Positions 41,788-53,959 of a stretch of DNA of 64,000 nucleotides are shown here, in pieces. The translations under genes were made by a program, and so were the position numbers. The notes below the pieces were generated by a model. That model searched no databases and was not told the DNA's origin. It saw only the letters and a list, made by a program, of their open reading frames with translations. The stretch comes from Chaenocephalus aceratus. Lineage: Eukaryota > Chordata > Actinopteri > Perciformes > Channichthyidae. The stretch is taken from assembly GCA_023974075.1 (NCBI GenBank), contig CM043801.1, positions 26,515,736 to 26,579,735 on the forward strand, given 5' to 3'. Position 1 is the stretch's first letter. Every line of letters begins with the position of its first letter.

Positions 41788-42381
41788 GCTACTGTTTAGC
41801 AGCACTGGTGAAAATCACTAATGACCTCCTTATGGCAGCTGACTCCGGACTATTAACAATCCTCATCCTCCTTGATCTTAGTGCAGCTTTTGACACCATT
41901 TCCCACAGCATCCTCATTGACAGACTGACCTCCATCGGAATCCCTGACACACCTCTCCTCTGGTTTAAATCATATCTCTCTGGCCGCACTCAGTTCATCC
42001 AACTCAAAACCTTCAGATCACAGCCACTTCCAGTCACAACCGGTGTTGCACTTATTTGTATCATCTATCTACTTCCTCTTGGCCATATCTTCCGTAAACA
42101 CAACATCCACTTTCATTTCCATGCGGATGACACCCAGCTCTACTTGTCCTGCAAACCAACCACCATCCTTCCTCCATCATCCCTGTCTGACTGCTTACAG
42201 GACATCAAATCCTGGTTTTCCTATAACTTTCTCAAATTTATTTTTTTTTAGTCAATGTATTGAACATGTCAGAAACAAAAACATACAACAATAGTATATA
42301 TATTTTCTTTTTTCCCTTTTTTTTTCTCACTCAAATTAATAATTATAACAAAGTACAACAAAAAAACAAAAACAAAAAATA

Positions 42382-42382
<1 letters not shown>

Positions 42383-42419
<37 letters not shown>
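42383..42419 (+). repeat. (AAT)n microsatellite
   Basis: About 12 AAT units in the 3' part of LINE B. Confidence 0.95.
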
Positions 42420-42423
<4 letters not shown>

Positions 42424-42709
42424 TTCTCAAATAGTCTCTGTCATGTTCAACAGGGGCAAGAAGAAGCTTAAAAAAAACTTTTCTGGTCTAGCATATATTT
42501 TTCTTATAAATAAAATATTAGGTCATCGTCATCAGCGACATGTTTGTCTTGTTAATTTGTTTGCTTTTTGTTTTTTTTACAAAACAATCAGAAAGAAATT
42601 ACTTTTACAATCACAAGAAATAACAACACATGGGATTGTACAGGTCCTGTTCATAACCATTAATGATTTGGCACCTAAATAATACTTTCAGTTTAGATGG
42701 ACTTGTACA

Positions 42710-43622
42710 ATATTTACGATACGATACGATATTACTTTATTGTCAGATCAAGTCTGAAATTTGACTTACGTCACAGCAGCTCCATGTCCAACATCAACAG
42801 ACAAATATGCATACACAAATACATGAAACACAAACATTTAACATAACAGCACAATCAGTGAGAGAAAAACATGCTCAAAGAGCCTTCAGCGTGCATTTGG
42901 TCTGGGATTTAGCTCTGTATTTACTGTGAGGACTGACTGATGCACAAAGGAGTGCTTCAGTCTGACTTTATTGAATCGTGGGACCCTGTATCTCCGATTA
43001 GATGGTAGCAGTTCATACTCACTGTTCAGAACATGGTTTGGGTCGGAGATGATGTTGTTGGACAGCCTCACTAGGTTGTTATGATAGGCTGAGTCATAGA
43101 GTCTCTGACAGGGTTGACCAACAATCTTTGAGCAGATCTTTAACATGTGGAGTAGTTTTGATTTTAACGCTGCCGACAGACATTTGTACCAGGTAGTATT
43201 GCAGTACTGTAGAATGGACATGATCACAGATGTAAAGAACAACAGAAGAATTTCTCTGCTCGCGCCAAAAGACCTAAGACGGCGGAGAAAATAAATTCTC
43301 TGTTTTGTCCTTTTGCACAGATAATCAATGTGATCCTTCCATGACAGCAGATGGTCAATAATTACACCCAGGTATTTGTATGAAACTCCCTGCTTGATCT
43401 CATCTGTATGGATGACAATGGGGACTTTATGGGAGTCAGATGGTGAGCCAAAAATGATTTCCTCAGTTTTCTTGGTGTTGATCTCAAGATTGTTTATCAG
43501 TTGTTATCAGTCCACTCGACCACCTGATTTACAGCCTGTTGGTGCAGCTCAGGGTCGTCTGTGTTACTGAGCAGAGATATTATTGCAGTATCATCTGAGT
43601 ACTTAATGATGAATTTATTTGG
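42710..43622 (-). mobile_element. Rex1-like LINE C, 5'-truncated, inserted in LINE B
   Basis: Minus-strand translation from about 43620 gives KYSDDTAIISLLSN (catalytic YSDD), NQVVEWTDN, then EINTKKTEEIIFGS, YKYLGVIIDHLLSWKDHIDY and SVIMSILQYCNTTWYKCL, ending PRFNKVRLKHSFVHQSVLTV before a stop near 42886. The 3' UTR ends CTGACAATAAAGTAATATCG with a tail of CGTAT units (42716-42732). Frame changes near 43500 and 43250 make it non-functional. Because LINE B sequence lies on both sides, C went in after B. Confidence 0.75.
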
Positions 43623-44717
43623 TGTATTTCAGTGCATCATTACAATTATTCCACAGACTAACACCTTTTGATGAGATGCAAGCAGAAGTTTGGCATTTGT
43701 TCGTACGGGTGGTGTTTTGAAAATGCAGTTTCCTCTCAACATGTACATGCTTTCTCTCCGTGTGTGAAAAGTCCTTGGATATTATGAGGTAATTGTTGAT
43801 TTGCGGCTTTGAACATAATTTGAATAGTTTTATAGTCGACCAGGTCTTGTAGTTTTAGTGTTTTTAGTTTGATGAATAATTTATTTGTTGGTTCTCTGTA
43901 CGTAGTTTTATGTATAACTCGTATGGCTCTTTTTTGCAGGATGAAGATAGGATGTGTATTTGTTTTATATGTGTTTCCCCAAACTTCCACACAATACACA
44001 TCATGTATGGAAGTACAGTATGAAGGAGCAGTACAGCATAAACAAAGAAGCTTGATTAATTAGGTATTTGGCTTTATTCAGAATTGCTATTGATTTGGAT
44101 ATTTTGGCTTTGATATAGCTTATATGTGGTTTCCAACTTAATTTATTGTCTATGATTACTCCAAGGAATTTTATTTCCGATACTCTTTGTAATTGGACGC
44201 CATTTATAGTAAGTTTCTTCTCTGTATTGGTCGATCGATTCCCAAATATTATGAGTTTGGTTTTGCTTGCGTTCAATGTTAATTTATTTTGGTCAAACCA
44301 GATCTTCATCCTGCTCAGTTCCTTTTACATTGTGACCAATAGCTGTTCTAAATTGTCCACACAGCAGAGTAGACTTGTGTCGTCTGCAAAAAGAATGGTT
44401 TTAATAGTTGTTGATACTTCACACATATTGTTAATATACAGAATAAATAGTAATGGCCCCAAGACTGAGCCCTGAGGCACCCCACATGTAACCTGCAGTA
44501 GTTGTGAGGTTCTCCTCATTGGCACACAATCTACCCTAACCAAACCTGACAGTTTCTCCATTACAATAGACAACTCTTCAGTCTCCCCCTCCCCTCAGGT
44601 TAAGAGTCTGGGTGTCATCCTCAACAGCACACCTTCATTCAAATCTCATATCAGTCATATCACTCGGTCTGCCTATTTCCATCTACGCAACATCAACCGC
44701 CTCTGCCCATCCCTTAA

Positions 44718-45373
<656 letters not shown>

Positions 45374-45630
45374 TTAACCCTAAGAGCACCGCCATTCTTG
45401 TTCACACCCTGGTCACTTCCCGCATTGACTACTGCAACTCCCTTCTCGTTGGTCTCCCTCTCAAATCCATCCACAGACTTCAACTGGTCCAGAACTCTGC
45501 CGCTCGCATCATCACCAGAACCCCCTCCATTAACCACATCACTCCTGTTCTTCAGCAACTTCACTGGCTCCCCGTCAAATCGCGTGTAGTTTTTAAGATT
45601 CTGCTCCTCGTCTTTAAGGCCATCAATAAC

Positions 45631-45941
45631 TATAGGTTACTTACGTAACCCCAGTCTCAGAGTAACATGAAGTGTGATGTCTCACTATGGGATGCGCCTC
45701 AATGCGTATGCAAACAGAAGCATCAATCTCATTACGCCAATCCTGATTGGCTGGTGATCTTGACGTCTACGTCAGGGAATCTACCCACCCTTTAAGTAGC
45801 TTGCGCTACGTCGCAGCGTCATTCAAAATAAGCACCTCTTCTCGCTTCGCCTTAGCAAGAAGGGCCGTCTGGTGAGACATCTCACTTCATGTTACTCTAA
45901 CATTGGGGTTACGTAAGTAACCTATAGTTCTCATTCATAAC
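45631..45941. repeat. DIRS left inverted terminal repeat and internal complementary region
   Basis: The outermost 23 nt (TATAGGTTACTTACGTAACC onward) are mirrored exactly at 45904-45926. Immediately beyond, 45927-45941 (GTTCTCATTCATAAC) mirrors the extreme right end of the element (57682-57696). The region therefore spells the circle junction of both ends, the template DIRS elements are thought to use for end completion. A long hairpin (about 45640-45700 against 45865-45925) results. Confidence 0.88.
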
Positions 45942-46880
45942 ACTCCGTTCGATGTCTCACTATGGGATATTGAAACTCCCGTATTGCTAGACATGCTTAT
46001 CTCGAAAATCACCAAAACAACCAGAACTTAACAGATAGAACCCAAGCCCCCAGGAAGTGTGCCGGACTCAGATGAAAATATTCGTGCTGGCCAAACGGCG
46101 GTACTACACTTCCGTTTGGTTGCCAGGCCCGGAAACACTTTTTCCCATTGACTTGGGGAAAGAGTGGTCTGTAAATCGATAATATTTTTTAACTAAATAA
46201 ACTACCCAGTATGAACACTTGTATAGCCCTTATTAAAAACATTCATTCCTCAAGTTGTAATATTGTGCTAATAACATTATTCTGAGAGTTATTTCCCTCT
46301 GCATTATGAACGCGCATCTAACCCACGGGACCGCACCGCCCGGCACGTTCATGTTACGTGTCCCGACCAATCAGAGCACACTGTGCTCACAGGAAGGGTG
46401 GGGGCTGGAGCTATTGGAGCTACAACGAGCCGTTAAAGGCAGAGAGTGAAATTCAGTGAATACAATACACGTAGTTTACAGAGATGCTGTTTGAAAAACC
46501 AATGTGAGTTATCTTTACCCATGGATGCACAATAAGAACGGAACCATATCGTTTTACTGCCATCCCACGGAGCTGTAATAATGGATATATTGCACATGTT
46601 TGCTAAAATTCATTATCACACTACATGGGCTGTATGATTACATATTGTACCGTAAATGTTGTATTAAATAAAGTTAATATTACTTATTATTATAAGTATA
46701 TATATATATATATTAGAGCCGGGACTCGATTAAAAAATGTTATCTAATTAATTAGAGGCTTTGTAATTAATTAATCGAAATTAATCGCATTTTTAATCAA
46801 ATATACATATTTGACCTGAGAACAGTGAGAAGCCATTTTCACATGGATTTTACTCCAAGTGGTCTACAGTCCAAGTGCAT

Positions 46881-48115
46881 GACATTAAGGATTTTGGGAG
46901 ATGGCCCTGTGGGCCATCTAAGCTAATTTACAGATGGCCCTGAGCCCAATAGAGATTGCCCTGAAAAATGCACGCGGACAAAATGGCACGAAGGGTTTGG
47001 GGGGCCTCCGTCCCCCTACAACATTTTGATTTTTGCAGGTCTTAGATGCTGTCTGGTGCATTCTCTAGACTGAATTATAAGATGAACCACCACAATATTA
47101 TATTGTACAATTTCAATTTTATTCTTCATTTCACTTGTTTGTTTGTTCTTGTTTGTGTTTGCTCGCTTGCATGCCCTGCATAGCTATAAGAAATATTTAA
47201 GTTGTTGGTCAAAACACTTTCCATCTGATGAAGGCAGATGCCTTCCCAGATGGAAAAAAGTAGAAAACATTACATTCAGTTGTAACTGCCAAAACAAACA
47301 TTATTTACACTATTATGGCCCCTGTTAAAAATGTTTGTAATGTTAACTACTGTAAGTTGGTCGAACGAATGCCTCCTCATCCAGAAGCTGACCGAGCAGA
47401 CCCGAGCAGCACACGTCAGAGTTCCCGTTAGCCGGCAAATCTAAATATCTTCGGTCAAAATGATTTCCCTTTAGAGCAATACCGCTTCAGTTGCGCCACT
47501 TATGTGACAGACAAGAAGAGTATGTGACAGACAAGAATAGTCAACTCTAATGTCTAACACTTAATGTGGAGAAAGAGTTGTCCTGTATGGGTTGATTGTG
47601 CGTTGATCTGTTGGTAATGCCTCGGGGTTCCGGTGGGCATGTAAACAAATGCATAATGCTGCGCTATACTTTGTGGCCTCATCCAGTTGCATAGCGACAC
47701 TTATTGTGTAGTTGTCTTTTAATAAGCAGGTAGTCATATCATTAGCTAGAACTAGCTGGATCTGATCGATATGGACATAAACGCGAGTGAAGTCTAATCT
47801 GACGGGAGAGAGAGATTAGCTGCTGCTGACGAGTCGAGACTCGACACGCAGCTCTGCATAACCACATGCAGCGGTGAGCGGAACAAAACACACACTTCAG
47901 GTTAGAATATCACACGTAGCTATTTTAATTACCTCTCAAACTACCTAAACTAGTTATAGATATGTTTAGTTTTACTGTCGGGTCACTCATTACTGGATCC
48001 GCGAGCTGCATGATACTGGCATAATAGATTGCCCGATCGGGCAACCAGCAGGTGAGGCTTCATTGCCCGAGCTAAATACTAGATGGCCCCGGGCCATCGG
48101 GCAGTCCTTAATGTC
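46881..48115. mobile_element. Possible non-autonomous element P with GACATTAAGGA ends
   Basis: GACATTAAGG at 46881-46890 faces CCTTAATGTC at 48106-48115. Just inside both, ATGGCCC...GGGCCATC motifs occur in mirror order, and GATTGCCC-type motifs repeat. No direct target duplication was found, so it could be an internal part of element E rather than a separate insertion. Confidence 0.4.
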
Positions 48116-48465
48116 GAGCCCGGGCCGGCAGTCGAGTGCAATCCAGTGAGCCAGGGAGTTGGTTATTTTCTCAGACGTGGACTTACCTATCCTGGCCCTG
48201 AAACCAGTCATCTGGTTGAGTGTGGGTTGGGTCAGGGTGTGGTTCCTTGCACTCGGAGTCTGGCTAACGTCCACGCTAGCTGCTACATGCTTTGCATTTA
48301 GGTGATACTTTAGGCTTGATGTGCTGCGGTGATATGCAAATTATTTTTTGCATAATTTGAACACAACCGTGCTCTTGTCGACGCTTCCATCCGTCCGTTT
48401 TTTAAAACAAAATTTCCCATCCACGGGCCGACCAAAGCGGTCTCATCAGCTTGTTCGTCAACACA

Positions 48466-51229
48466 CTCTCACTCCCTAAGCGTCCAATAGCGACGTTTGA
48501 TCAGTGTCCGTGGCGTCCAATTGTGACGCTCCTAGGCTCCTTCAGCGTCATAAAGGGACGCAAATAGCTTTCAACTGATTGCAATGTATTCCCATCTGCG
48601 TCGGGATTTGACGCTCATGGAAGCACGGCATTCGTTTATGCAGGCTGCCCTTAAAGGCAATGTGAGCGTCCATTCCCATTGGATAACGGAGAATTGTACA
48701 CCCGGAAGTAAGTATTCCTCTTACTGTCGATTGATTTTACAGTGATATCTGCACTACTCATCGACTAAAAAACACCAGATTATCCTTGTTAATTACACAA
48801 CATTGATTGGTTTAAATTGTGTGCAATGCTTTTGTATTTTTCCCCTTCGATTCGGAGAAACAAATATTTTTTCTGAGTAAAGGATGGCAGAAGACACTAC
48901 ACTACCCACAATCCCCAGCTATCGTTTGGACTACACCATGTGCTCTGTTTGACAAACCCCGTTTTTTTCACCATTCATTCTGATGGCTGGCGTCTATGTC
49001 ACATGATCTTCAAATTTCTCCCTGCAGAAAAGGAAAACATGGCCGAAATTCGTTTTATTCTCGGTAGAAAATGCCTATTTTAAAGTTAGTTTGGCCATTA
49101 AAATGCGTTTTGATGTCATTTGATGCGAGAAATATGAGTTGTTATTTCAGATTATGTGTGCAGTGGATGTACATGATCTTTAGTTTGCTAGTTATTACGA
49201 AGATTACTTCAGGAAATCGCGATGTTTTCATTGTTACCAAGGTGGTTGCTAGGGACGCTGCTATCGATATTATTTCTGTTATGTTGTGTAACTGTTTAAT
49301 GGTGTTATCTTTATTGCTACCCCCTTCCCCGTCAATGTATAGTGTTGGTCCACAGCCTAAACATATTAGTTTAACAAAATCCGCATCTAAAGATAGCCTA
49401 CGTTATTTTCCCCTGTACAATTCCAGTATCACATCTCAGAGCACATCGTCATTAACAAATACTGGAAACAGACCGAAAACATTTAAAAAATACAAATAAT
49501 ACTTTATTCCGAGTGTGCTTGCTTTTCTCTTTGAAAGTCATCACATAACGGCATTGTAATACACGGTTCGGCTGCATTACATATTAAATATCTGACGTAG
49601 TTCTGTATTTATAGAGCCCTGATGAGAAGACAAACATGAGGAACTGAAAACGTGACGTGGATCATAAATATATCAGCCATTAAACAACATCTTACATTTC
49701 TTTTCACACAATACGTCTCCTTGCAGTATCAACACTAATTCGGCTCACTTTTATATTTGATCCAATTGGTAGATAGGCTGTATTTACACCATAAAGGTGC
49801 ACAGCTGATATAAAGGGACACCTGGTGGTTAAAGCATGTTATTGAATTGAATTATTTTTATTATTAGATATTAATACGATCCCTATAAAGTATATTCATT
49901 ACTCGTTATTCTCTACTAATAGTTAATTAAAGACTGTATGTAATGACTATTTTGCACATCCCTTTCAAGATTTCAAGATTTTCTAAGGTTTATTGACATA
50001 TCATATAGGCCTACACAACTGTGGTGTAGTTCTGCACTGAATGAAAAACTTGGGTTGCAGGTTCCTCAATAGTGCACAAGACATCTATCAATATTTGTGC
50101 ATACCTCCAGCAATGTTAACTATGTTGAAGCACTTATTTTAACTGATATTATACATAATGTATTATACTCTTATAAGATTTATGTAGATATTTAATCTCC
50201 GGCCTTGTCAGGTATTGAACAATCAATAAATAAAGAACACAGAATTGTTGAATATAAAACACAGAATTTGTGTGATTATACTAAATGATTTTCAAATAAA
50301 CACAACTGCATATTTAACTGTTACACATGCTGATGTAACGCAAATGTTCCAACTTGGGATCAATAAAGTATATTTTATCTTAAGCTGATCGATGGCTACT
50401 GCCATATTTGCAAAATGTGCCTCTGAACCTTGACAAGTGCATGTTTCAGGCTCATCAATTAATGTAATGTAATGTTATCACAGGGGTAACACACATAAGA
50501 CCAGCTGTTAAATAAAGCTCTTCTGACCTTAGCATGTGGGTATATATTAATACTGCCCATAATGGGCACAAGCAATTTTCACCCATTTATTAATTATATG
50601 TTTTAAATGTGAGTGTTTCCTGTCCCCTAAACCTCCAGGGATGTACACAGTTTAATACTGGCAACTTCTTATTATGGGAAATACGAAAACGTCTTTTAAA
50701 ACTACAACTCCCAGTAGAGACGTGCCATAGAGAACATGTTGCGAAACAGAATAGCCAGCATGTGTAGTTCTGGGGACGGGGTGGGGGAGGGGGGACGCGG
50801 TGGACCCGTTCAAATCCAGTTTTGGACAGTCTGCCGTGGTTCCATCCCATTTCAAGTGCTGTTCGAGAATTGGCTTAACCCTCGGAGCACACTCTCCAAT
50901 CACAGAGCTTGAGGACTATCACGGGGTTTGTCAAGAGCACATGGTGTAGTCCAAACGATAGCTGGGGATTCTGGGTAGTGTAGTGTTTTCTGCCATCCTT
51001 TACTCCTGGGAATGGACGCTCACATTACCTTTAAGGGCAGCCGACATAAACGAATGCCGTGCTTCCATGAGCGTCAATTCCCGACGCAGATGGGAATACA
51101 TTGCAATCAGTTGAAAGCTATTTGCGTCCCTTTATGACGCTGAAGGAGCCTAGGAGCGTCACAATTGGACGCCACGGACACTGACCAAACGTCGCTATTG
51201 GACGCTTAGGGAGTGAGAGTGTGTTGTGT
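48466..51229. mobile_element. Long-terminal-inverted-repeat element Q, unclassified
   Basis: Ends are CAACACACTCTCACTCCC (left, about 48461-48478) and its mirror on the right (to about 51225). A 7-bp direct repeat TGTTCGT lies outside both. The inverted repeat is long: about 230 bp outer (to about 48700, against 51000-51229), then about 80 bp more (48885-48965 against 50925-51005). The right arm lacks about 185 bp found in the left. Internal sequence (about 49000-50900) has one plus-strand frame, 49071-49499 (142 codons, MPILKLVWPL...), with two hydrophobic stretches and no family I recognise. It is probably non-autonomous. Borders are good to within a few bases. Confidence 0.75.
49071..49499 (+). 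CDS. Open frame inside element Q, unrecognised
   Basis: This 142-codon plus-strand frame starts MPILKLVWPLKCVLMSFDAR. It has hydrophobic segments around residues 30-45 and 82-96, followed by a Ser/Thr-rich, then basic, C-terminus (RPKTFKKYK). No transposase motif, zinc finger or repeat is visible. It may be a chance frame; the best reason to list it is that it is the longest in element Q. No function is proposed. Confidence 0.15.
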   Translation: MPILKLVWPLKCVLMSFDARNMSCYFRLCVQWMYMIFSLLVITKITSGNRDVFIVTKVVARDAAIDIISVMLCNCLMVLSLLLPPSPSMYSVGPQPKHISLTKSASKDSLRYFPLYNSSITSQSTSSLTNTGNRPKTFKKYK

Positions 51230-51928
51230 TCGTTCATGTTTGACTATTGTTCACCGTGGTTTGTTGTTGTTTGAAGTCCCATGCTGAAGTCATGAACGTT
51301 AGTTGGTGCTCCAGTATAATCGGTACGCCTGAAACTCATCCAGTGAGAAACGTTCCGCTGTGCAAAAATAAGTGCGATTAAAATGCGTTAATTTTTTTAA
51401 CGCGTTAATTGTTGTGTAATTAATTAATCTTAATTAACGCGTTAAAGTCCCGGCCCTAATATATATATATATATATATATATACAGTGCAATCATTCTTT
51501 CATGCTAAATGAAGCTCTGTTGCTTGGATATTACTAGATCCTGTTACAGCGTGATATAAGTACATAACGATTGATGTTTACATTAGCATAATGACTAGCT
51601 AGCCGCTAGCTGCTAACTGCCGCCTCGTTAATATCAAATCCATCATAATAACAAATCATTACCATGCTGTCATGAACGTGCGGTGCTGTTACGTGTACGC
51701 AAATTGACGTGCTTGATGTGTTCTTATTATACATCCATGATGTGAACGAGCATTTTGGTTAAAGTTGCGCATGCGCTATGAGCGCACATACAGGTACTTC
51801 TCAGGCATGCCGGGTAATCTGTGATGTTTCACTCTCTCAAAAGTTGGGCCATTTTATCATCATGCGCTAATGAGCAACTCTCATAGGAATGAATGAGGCC
51901 CCGCCTCCCACGCTGTATCCAGTTCTTA

Positions 51929-52960
51929 TTATACATCCATGGTAGAACCCTGTCTCAACACGGGGCCCAGCACTGCGCGGGCCACATTTGGAGCAGAGAC
52001 ATCTAGCCTGTAAAAGCAGAAAAAAGTGAGCAGTGAGGACCAGCTCGCTGCTGCACAAATGTCTTGGATGGAAACACCCTTGAACAAAGCCCAGGATGTA
52101 GCCAGTCCACGAGTAGAATGAGCACGCAGGCCCGTTGGTGCCTGCAAACCCTGACTCGTATAAGCCAGAGCAATCGCTTCCACAATCCAGTGGGAGAGCC
52201 GTTGCCTGGTAACAGGCTTGCCCTTATGAGGGTTAGCCCAGGATACAAAGAGTTGGTCATTGCATCGAAACTCTTTTGACCTGTCCATATAGGTGCTTAA
52301 AGCACGGACTGGCAAATTCGGCCGCTGCTCCTCAGAGGAACACAATGGCGGAGGAAATGCCTCAATGTCAATGGGGGTACATGAGCCAACCACCTTAGGT
52401 AAAAAGGCAGGGTTGGGCTTCAGCAACACTCTTGTTTGCCCCGGGGCAAACTGAGTGCATGAAGGATGTACAGAGAGCGCATGAATGTCACTGACTCGCT
52501 TGGCAGATGCCAATCTGCCAATAACAACACTGTTTTCAGTGACAGGTGTTTCATGTCAGCTTCTTCCAGGGGTTCAAATGGAGGTCGAGTGAGCCCATCT
52601 AAAACCACTGCCAAGTCCCATAAGGGCACCAGTGACCTGGAAACAGGGAGGAGCCTGCGAGAACCTTTCATAAAACGGCAGACCAAGGGATGTTGGCTAG
52701 CCGTCTTTCCCTCAAAGCCCACATGGCATGCAGCAATAGCAGCCAGGTACACTTTGATCGTAGAGAAAGCTCTGTGTTTATCAATCAGGTCCTGTAGAAA
52801 TGATAGAATCACCCCGACAGGACATTGAAAAGAGATGTGTCTTTTTGAAGGCACCACTCCTCAAACACCCTCCACTTACAGTCATAGAGGGATGGTGGAG
52901 GAAGCTCTTGCACTCTGAATAGTGTTTGTCACCTTCTGAGGGAGTCCCACTGTATTCAGA
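51929..52960 (-). pseudogene. DIRS tyrosine recombinase (frameshifted)
   Basis: This integrase-like recombinase would insert the circular DNA copy without target duplication. Minus-strand frame one (52857-52420) carries the N-terminal core-binding part (GVILSFLQDLIDKHRAFSTI, YLAAIAACHVGF). The reading then shifts near 52515-52525 into a second frame (52513-51929) with the catalytic half. That half holds the first Arg in SAKRVSDIHALS, the His-x-x-Arg box in LRAHSTRGLATS and the nucleophile Tyr in FCFYRLDV. All these residues are intact although the frame is broken once, and the C-terminus after LRQGS runs into foreign sequence of insert X. Confidence 0.88.
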
Positions 52961-52999
52961 TTGTACCACTCACAGGCCAGGCTCATAGTGCCAAGCGCT

Positions 53000-53665
53000 C
53001 TGGGTGTGGGTGAAAAATCCCCCCCCCCCCGCCTGAGACAGTATGTCCCTGCGTAGTGGGGGCTGTCACGGCTGCCTGCACAGCAGCTGATATATCTCCA
53101 CCAGCCAGTACATTGCAGGCCAGTGTGGAGCTATTAGGATCAGTGTGTGGCGTTGTTCTCTCACTCTGGCCAGAGTTAGGGGTATCAAAGCCAGGGGTGG
53201 GAACGCGTATAGAAGGACCGGAGGCCAAACGTGCGCGAGCGCGTCCACGCCTAACGGTGCGTTTAAATCGTGCATTGAAAAGAACAGCTGACATTGAGCG
53301 TTTTCTTTTGATGCGAACAGATCCACTGCGACCCGGCCGTAACGCACCCACAGATGACTCACAATTATTGGATGTAGAGTCCAGTCTGCATATAGTGGTG
53401 CACCTCTGGACAGCAGATCTGCCCAGAGGTTCATCACTCCTGGTACGTGCGTCACTCTCAGAGAGAGGAAACGTCCGCAGCTCCATAAGATCAGTTTGCG
53501 TGCCAGCATGTGTAACTGGAGAGAACGCAAACCCCCATGGCGGTTTATATACGATATTGTGGTCGTGTTGTCTGTCCTTACGAGGACCTCTGAGAAAAGG
53601 CAGAAAGCGTTTCAGGGTGAGGCACACCACTAAAAGCTCCAGATAATTTATGTGTGACCGTTGGA
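53000..53665 (-). pseudogene. DIRS RNase H and methyltransferase-like region (frameshifted)
   Basis: Minus-strand pieces in different frames read NYLELLVVCLTLKRFLPFLR, then VLVRTDNTTTISYINRHGGL (the RNase H Asp motif), HVPGVMNLWADLLSRG, and VAVDLFASKENAQC with GVDALAHVWP and LLYAFPPLALIP. In vertebrate DIRS elements the last part follows RNase H and corresponds to the methyltransferase-like domain. A one-base shift near 53580 separates the first two pieces, and another lies near 53660. RNase H would remove the RNA template during copying. The region joins the reverse transcriptase upstream and the recombinase downstream. Confidence 0.8.
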
Positions 53666-53959
53666 GGTCTCTGACCCCTCATAGGTCGACCTTCGTATAT
53701 ACCCCCCCAGCCCGTCAGACATGCGTCTGTGGTGACCACCTTCCGCGATAGGACAGCACCCATAGGCACGCCCCGTACTAGAAAAGTCGGGTGCAGCCAG
53801 TAGAGCAATGCCATTACGCATTTCATAGTGACCATCACTCTCCGCGCGCCATGACGCACAGGGTCCAGTCTGAGGGCAGCTACCCAGCACTGAAACTCCC
53901 TCATGTGTAAGCGTCCCAGTCGTATCACCAGGATGGCTGACGCCATGAGCCCCAGTAAC

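Larger units (their letters stand above)
42241..44504 (-). mobile_element. LINE B, minus strand, inserted in the host L2 (itself split by LINE C)
   Basis: Minus-strand reading from about 44500 gives TSQLLQVTCGVPQGSVLGPL, FADDTSLLC (catalytic motif), NKLTLNASKTKLIIFGN, IKFLGVIIDNKLSWKPHI, then VEVWGNTYKTN and FILQKRAIRVIHK in successive frames. Frame changes near 44320 and 44000 mark decay. Its 3' UTR appears to continue below LINE C, from about 42700 to 42241, ending beside an A-rich tail (T-run at 42240-42250 on the plus strand). It is 5'-truncated inside the RT. It belongs to the CR1/L2/Crack group by motif style; the clade is not settled. About 15-18 nt of the host LINE seem to be missing at the junction. 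Confidence 0.75.
46714..51458. mobile_element. hAT-like element E, nested in X
   Basis: Left end TAGAGCCGGGACTCGATTAA; right end read inward TAGGGCCGGGACTTTAACGC. Subterminal regions on both sides are rich in TTAATTAATC/GATTAATTAA repeats. The flanking 8-mers ATATATAT are identical, but they lie in a TA microsatellite, so the duplication is weak evidence by itself. No transposase was found. Most of its 4.7 kb is later insertions (46881-48115 and about 48466-51229). Confidence 0.75.
46100..51940. mobile_element. Unclassified insert X in the 3' part of the DIRS (borders approximate)
   Basis: The recombinase frame ends at LRQGS (about 51945), and DIRS-like minus-strand sequence resumes near 46100 with an open stretch (PPFGQHEYFHLSP). 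Between them are about 870 bp of sequence foreign to the DIRS plus the nested hAT. The right edge contains GTTCTTATTATACATCCATG twice (about 51722 and 51917), and an inverted version (CATGGATGCACAATAAGAAC) lies near 46519. No clear terminal repeat or target duplication could be fixed, so class and exact borders are open. Confidence 0.45.

Noticed and set aside
41808..42251. 147-codon frame as a stand-alone gene
   Set aside because: It is the RT core of the fragmented host LINE, not an independent gene.
46881..48115. Calling element P a confirmed hAT
   Set aside because: The 8-mers outside the TAAGG ends are mirror images and not direct repeats, so no target duplication supports it.
49071..49499. 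Transposase for element Q
   Set aside because: The frame lacks acidic catalytic spacing, a zinc finger or a known domain; it is listed only as an unrecognised frame.
53056..53646. Plus-strand frame of 196 codons opposite the DIRS RNase H
   Set aside because: Antisense shadow of a coding region; its composition mirrors the minus-strand protein and has no domain.
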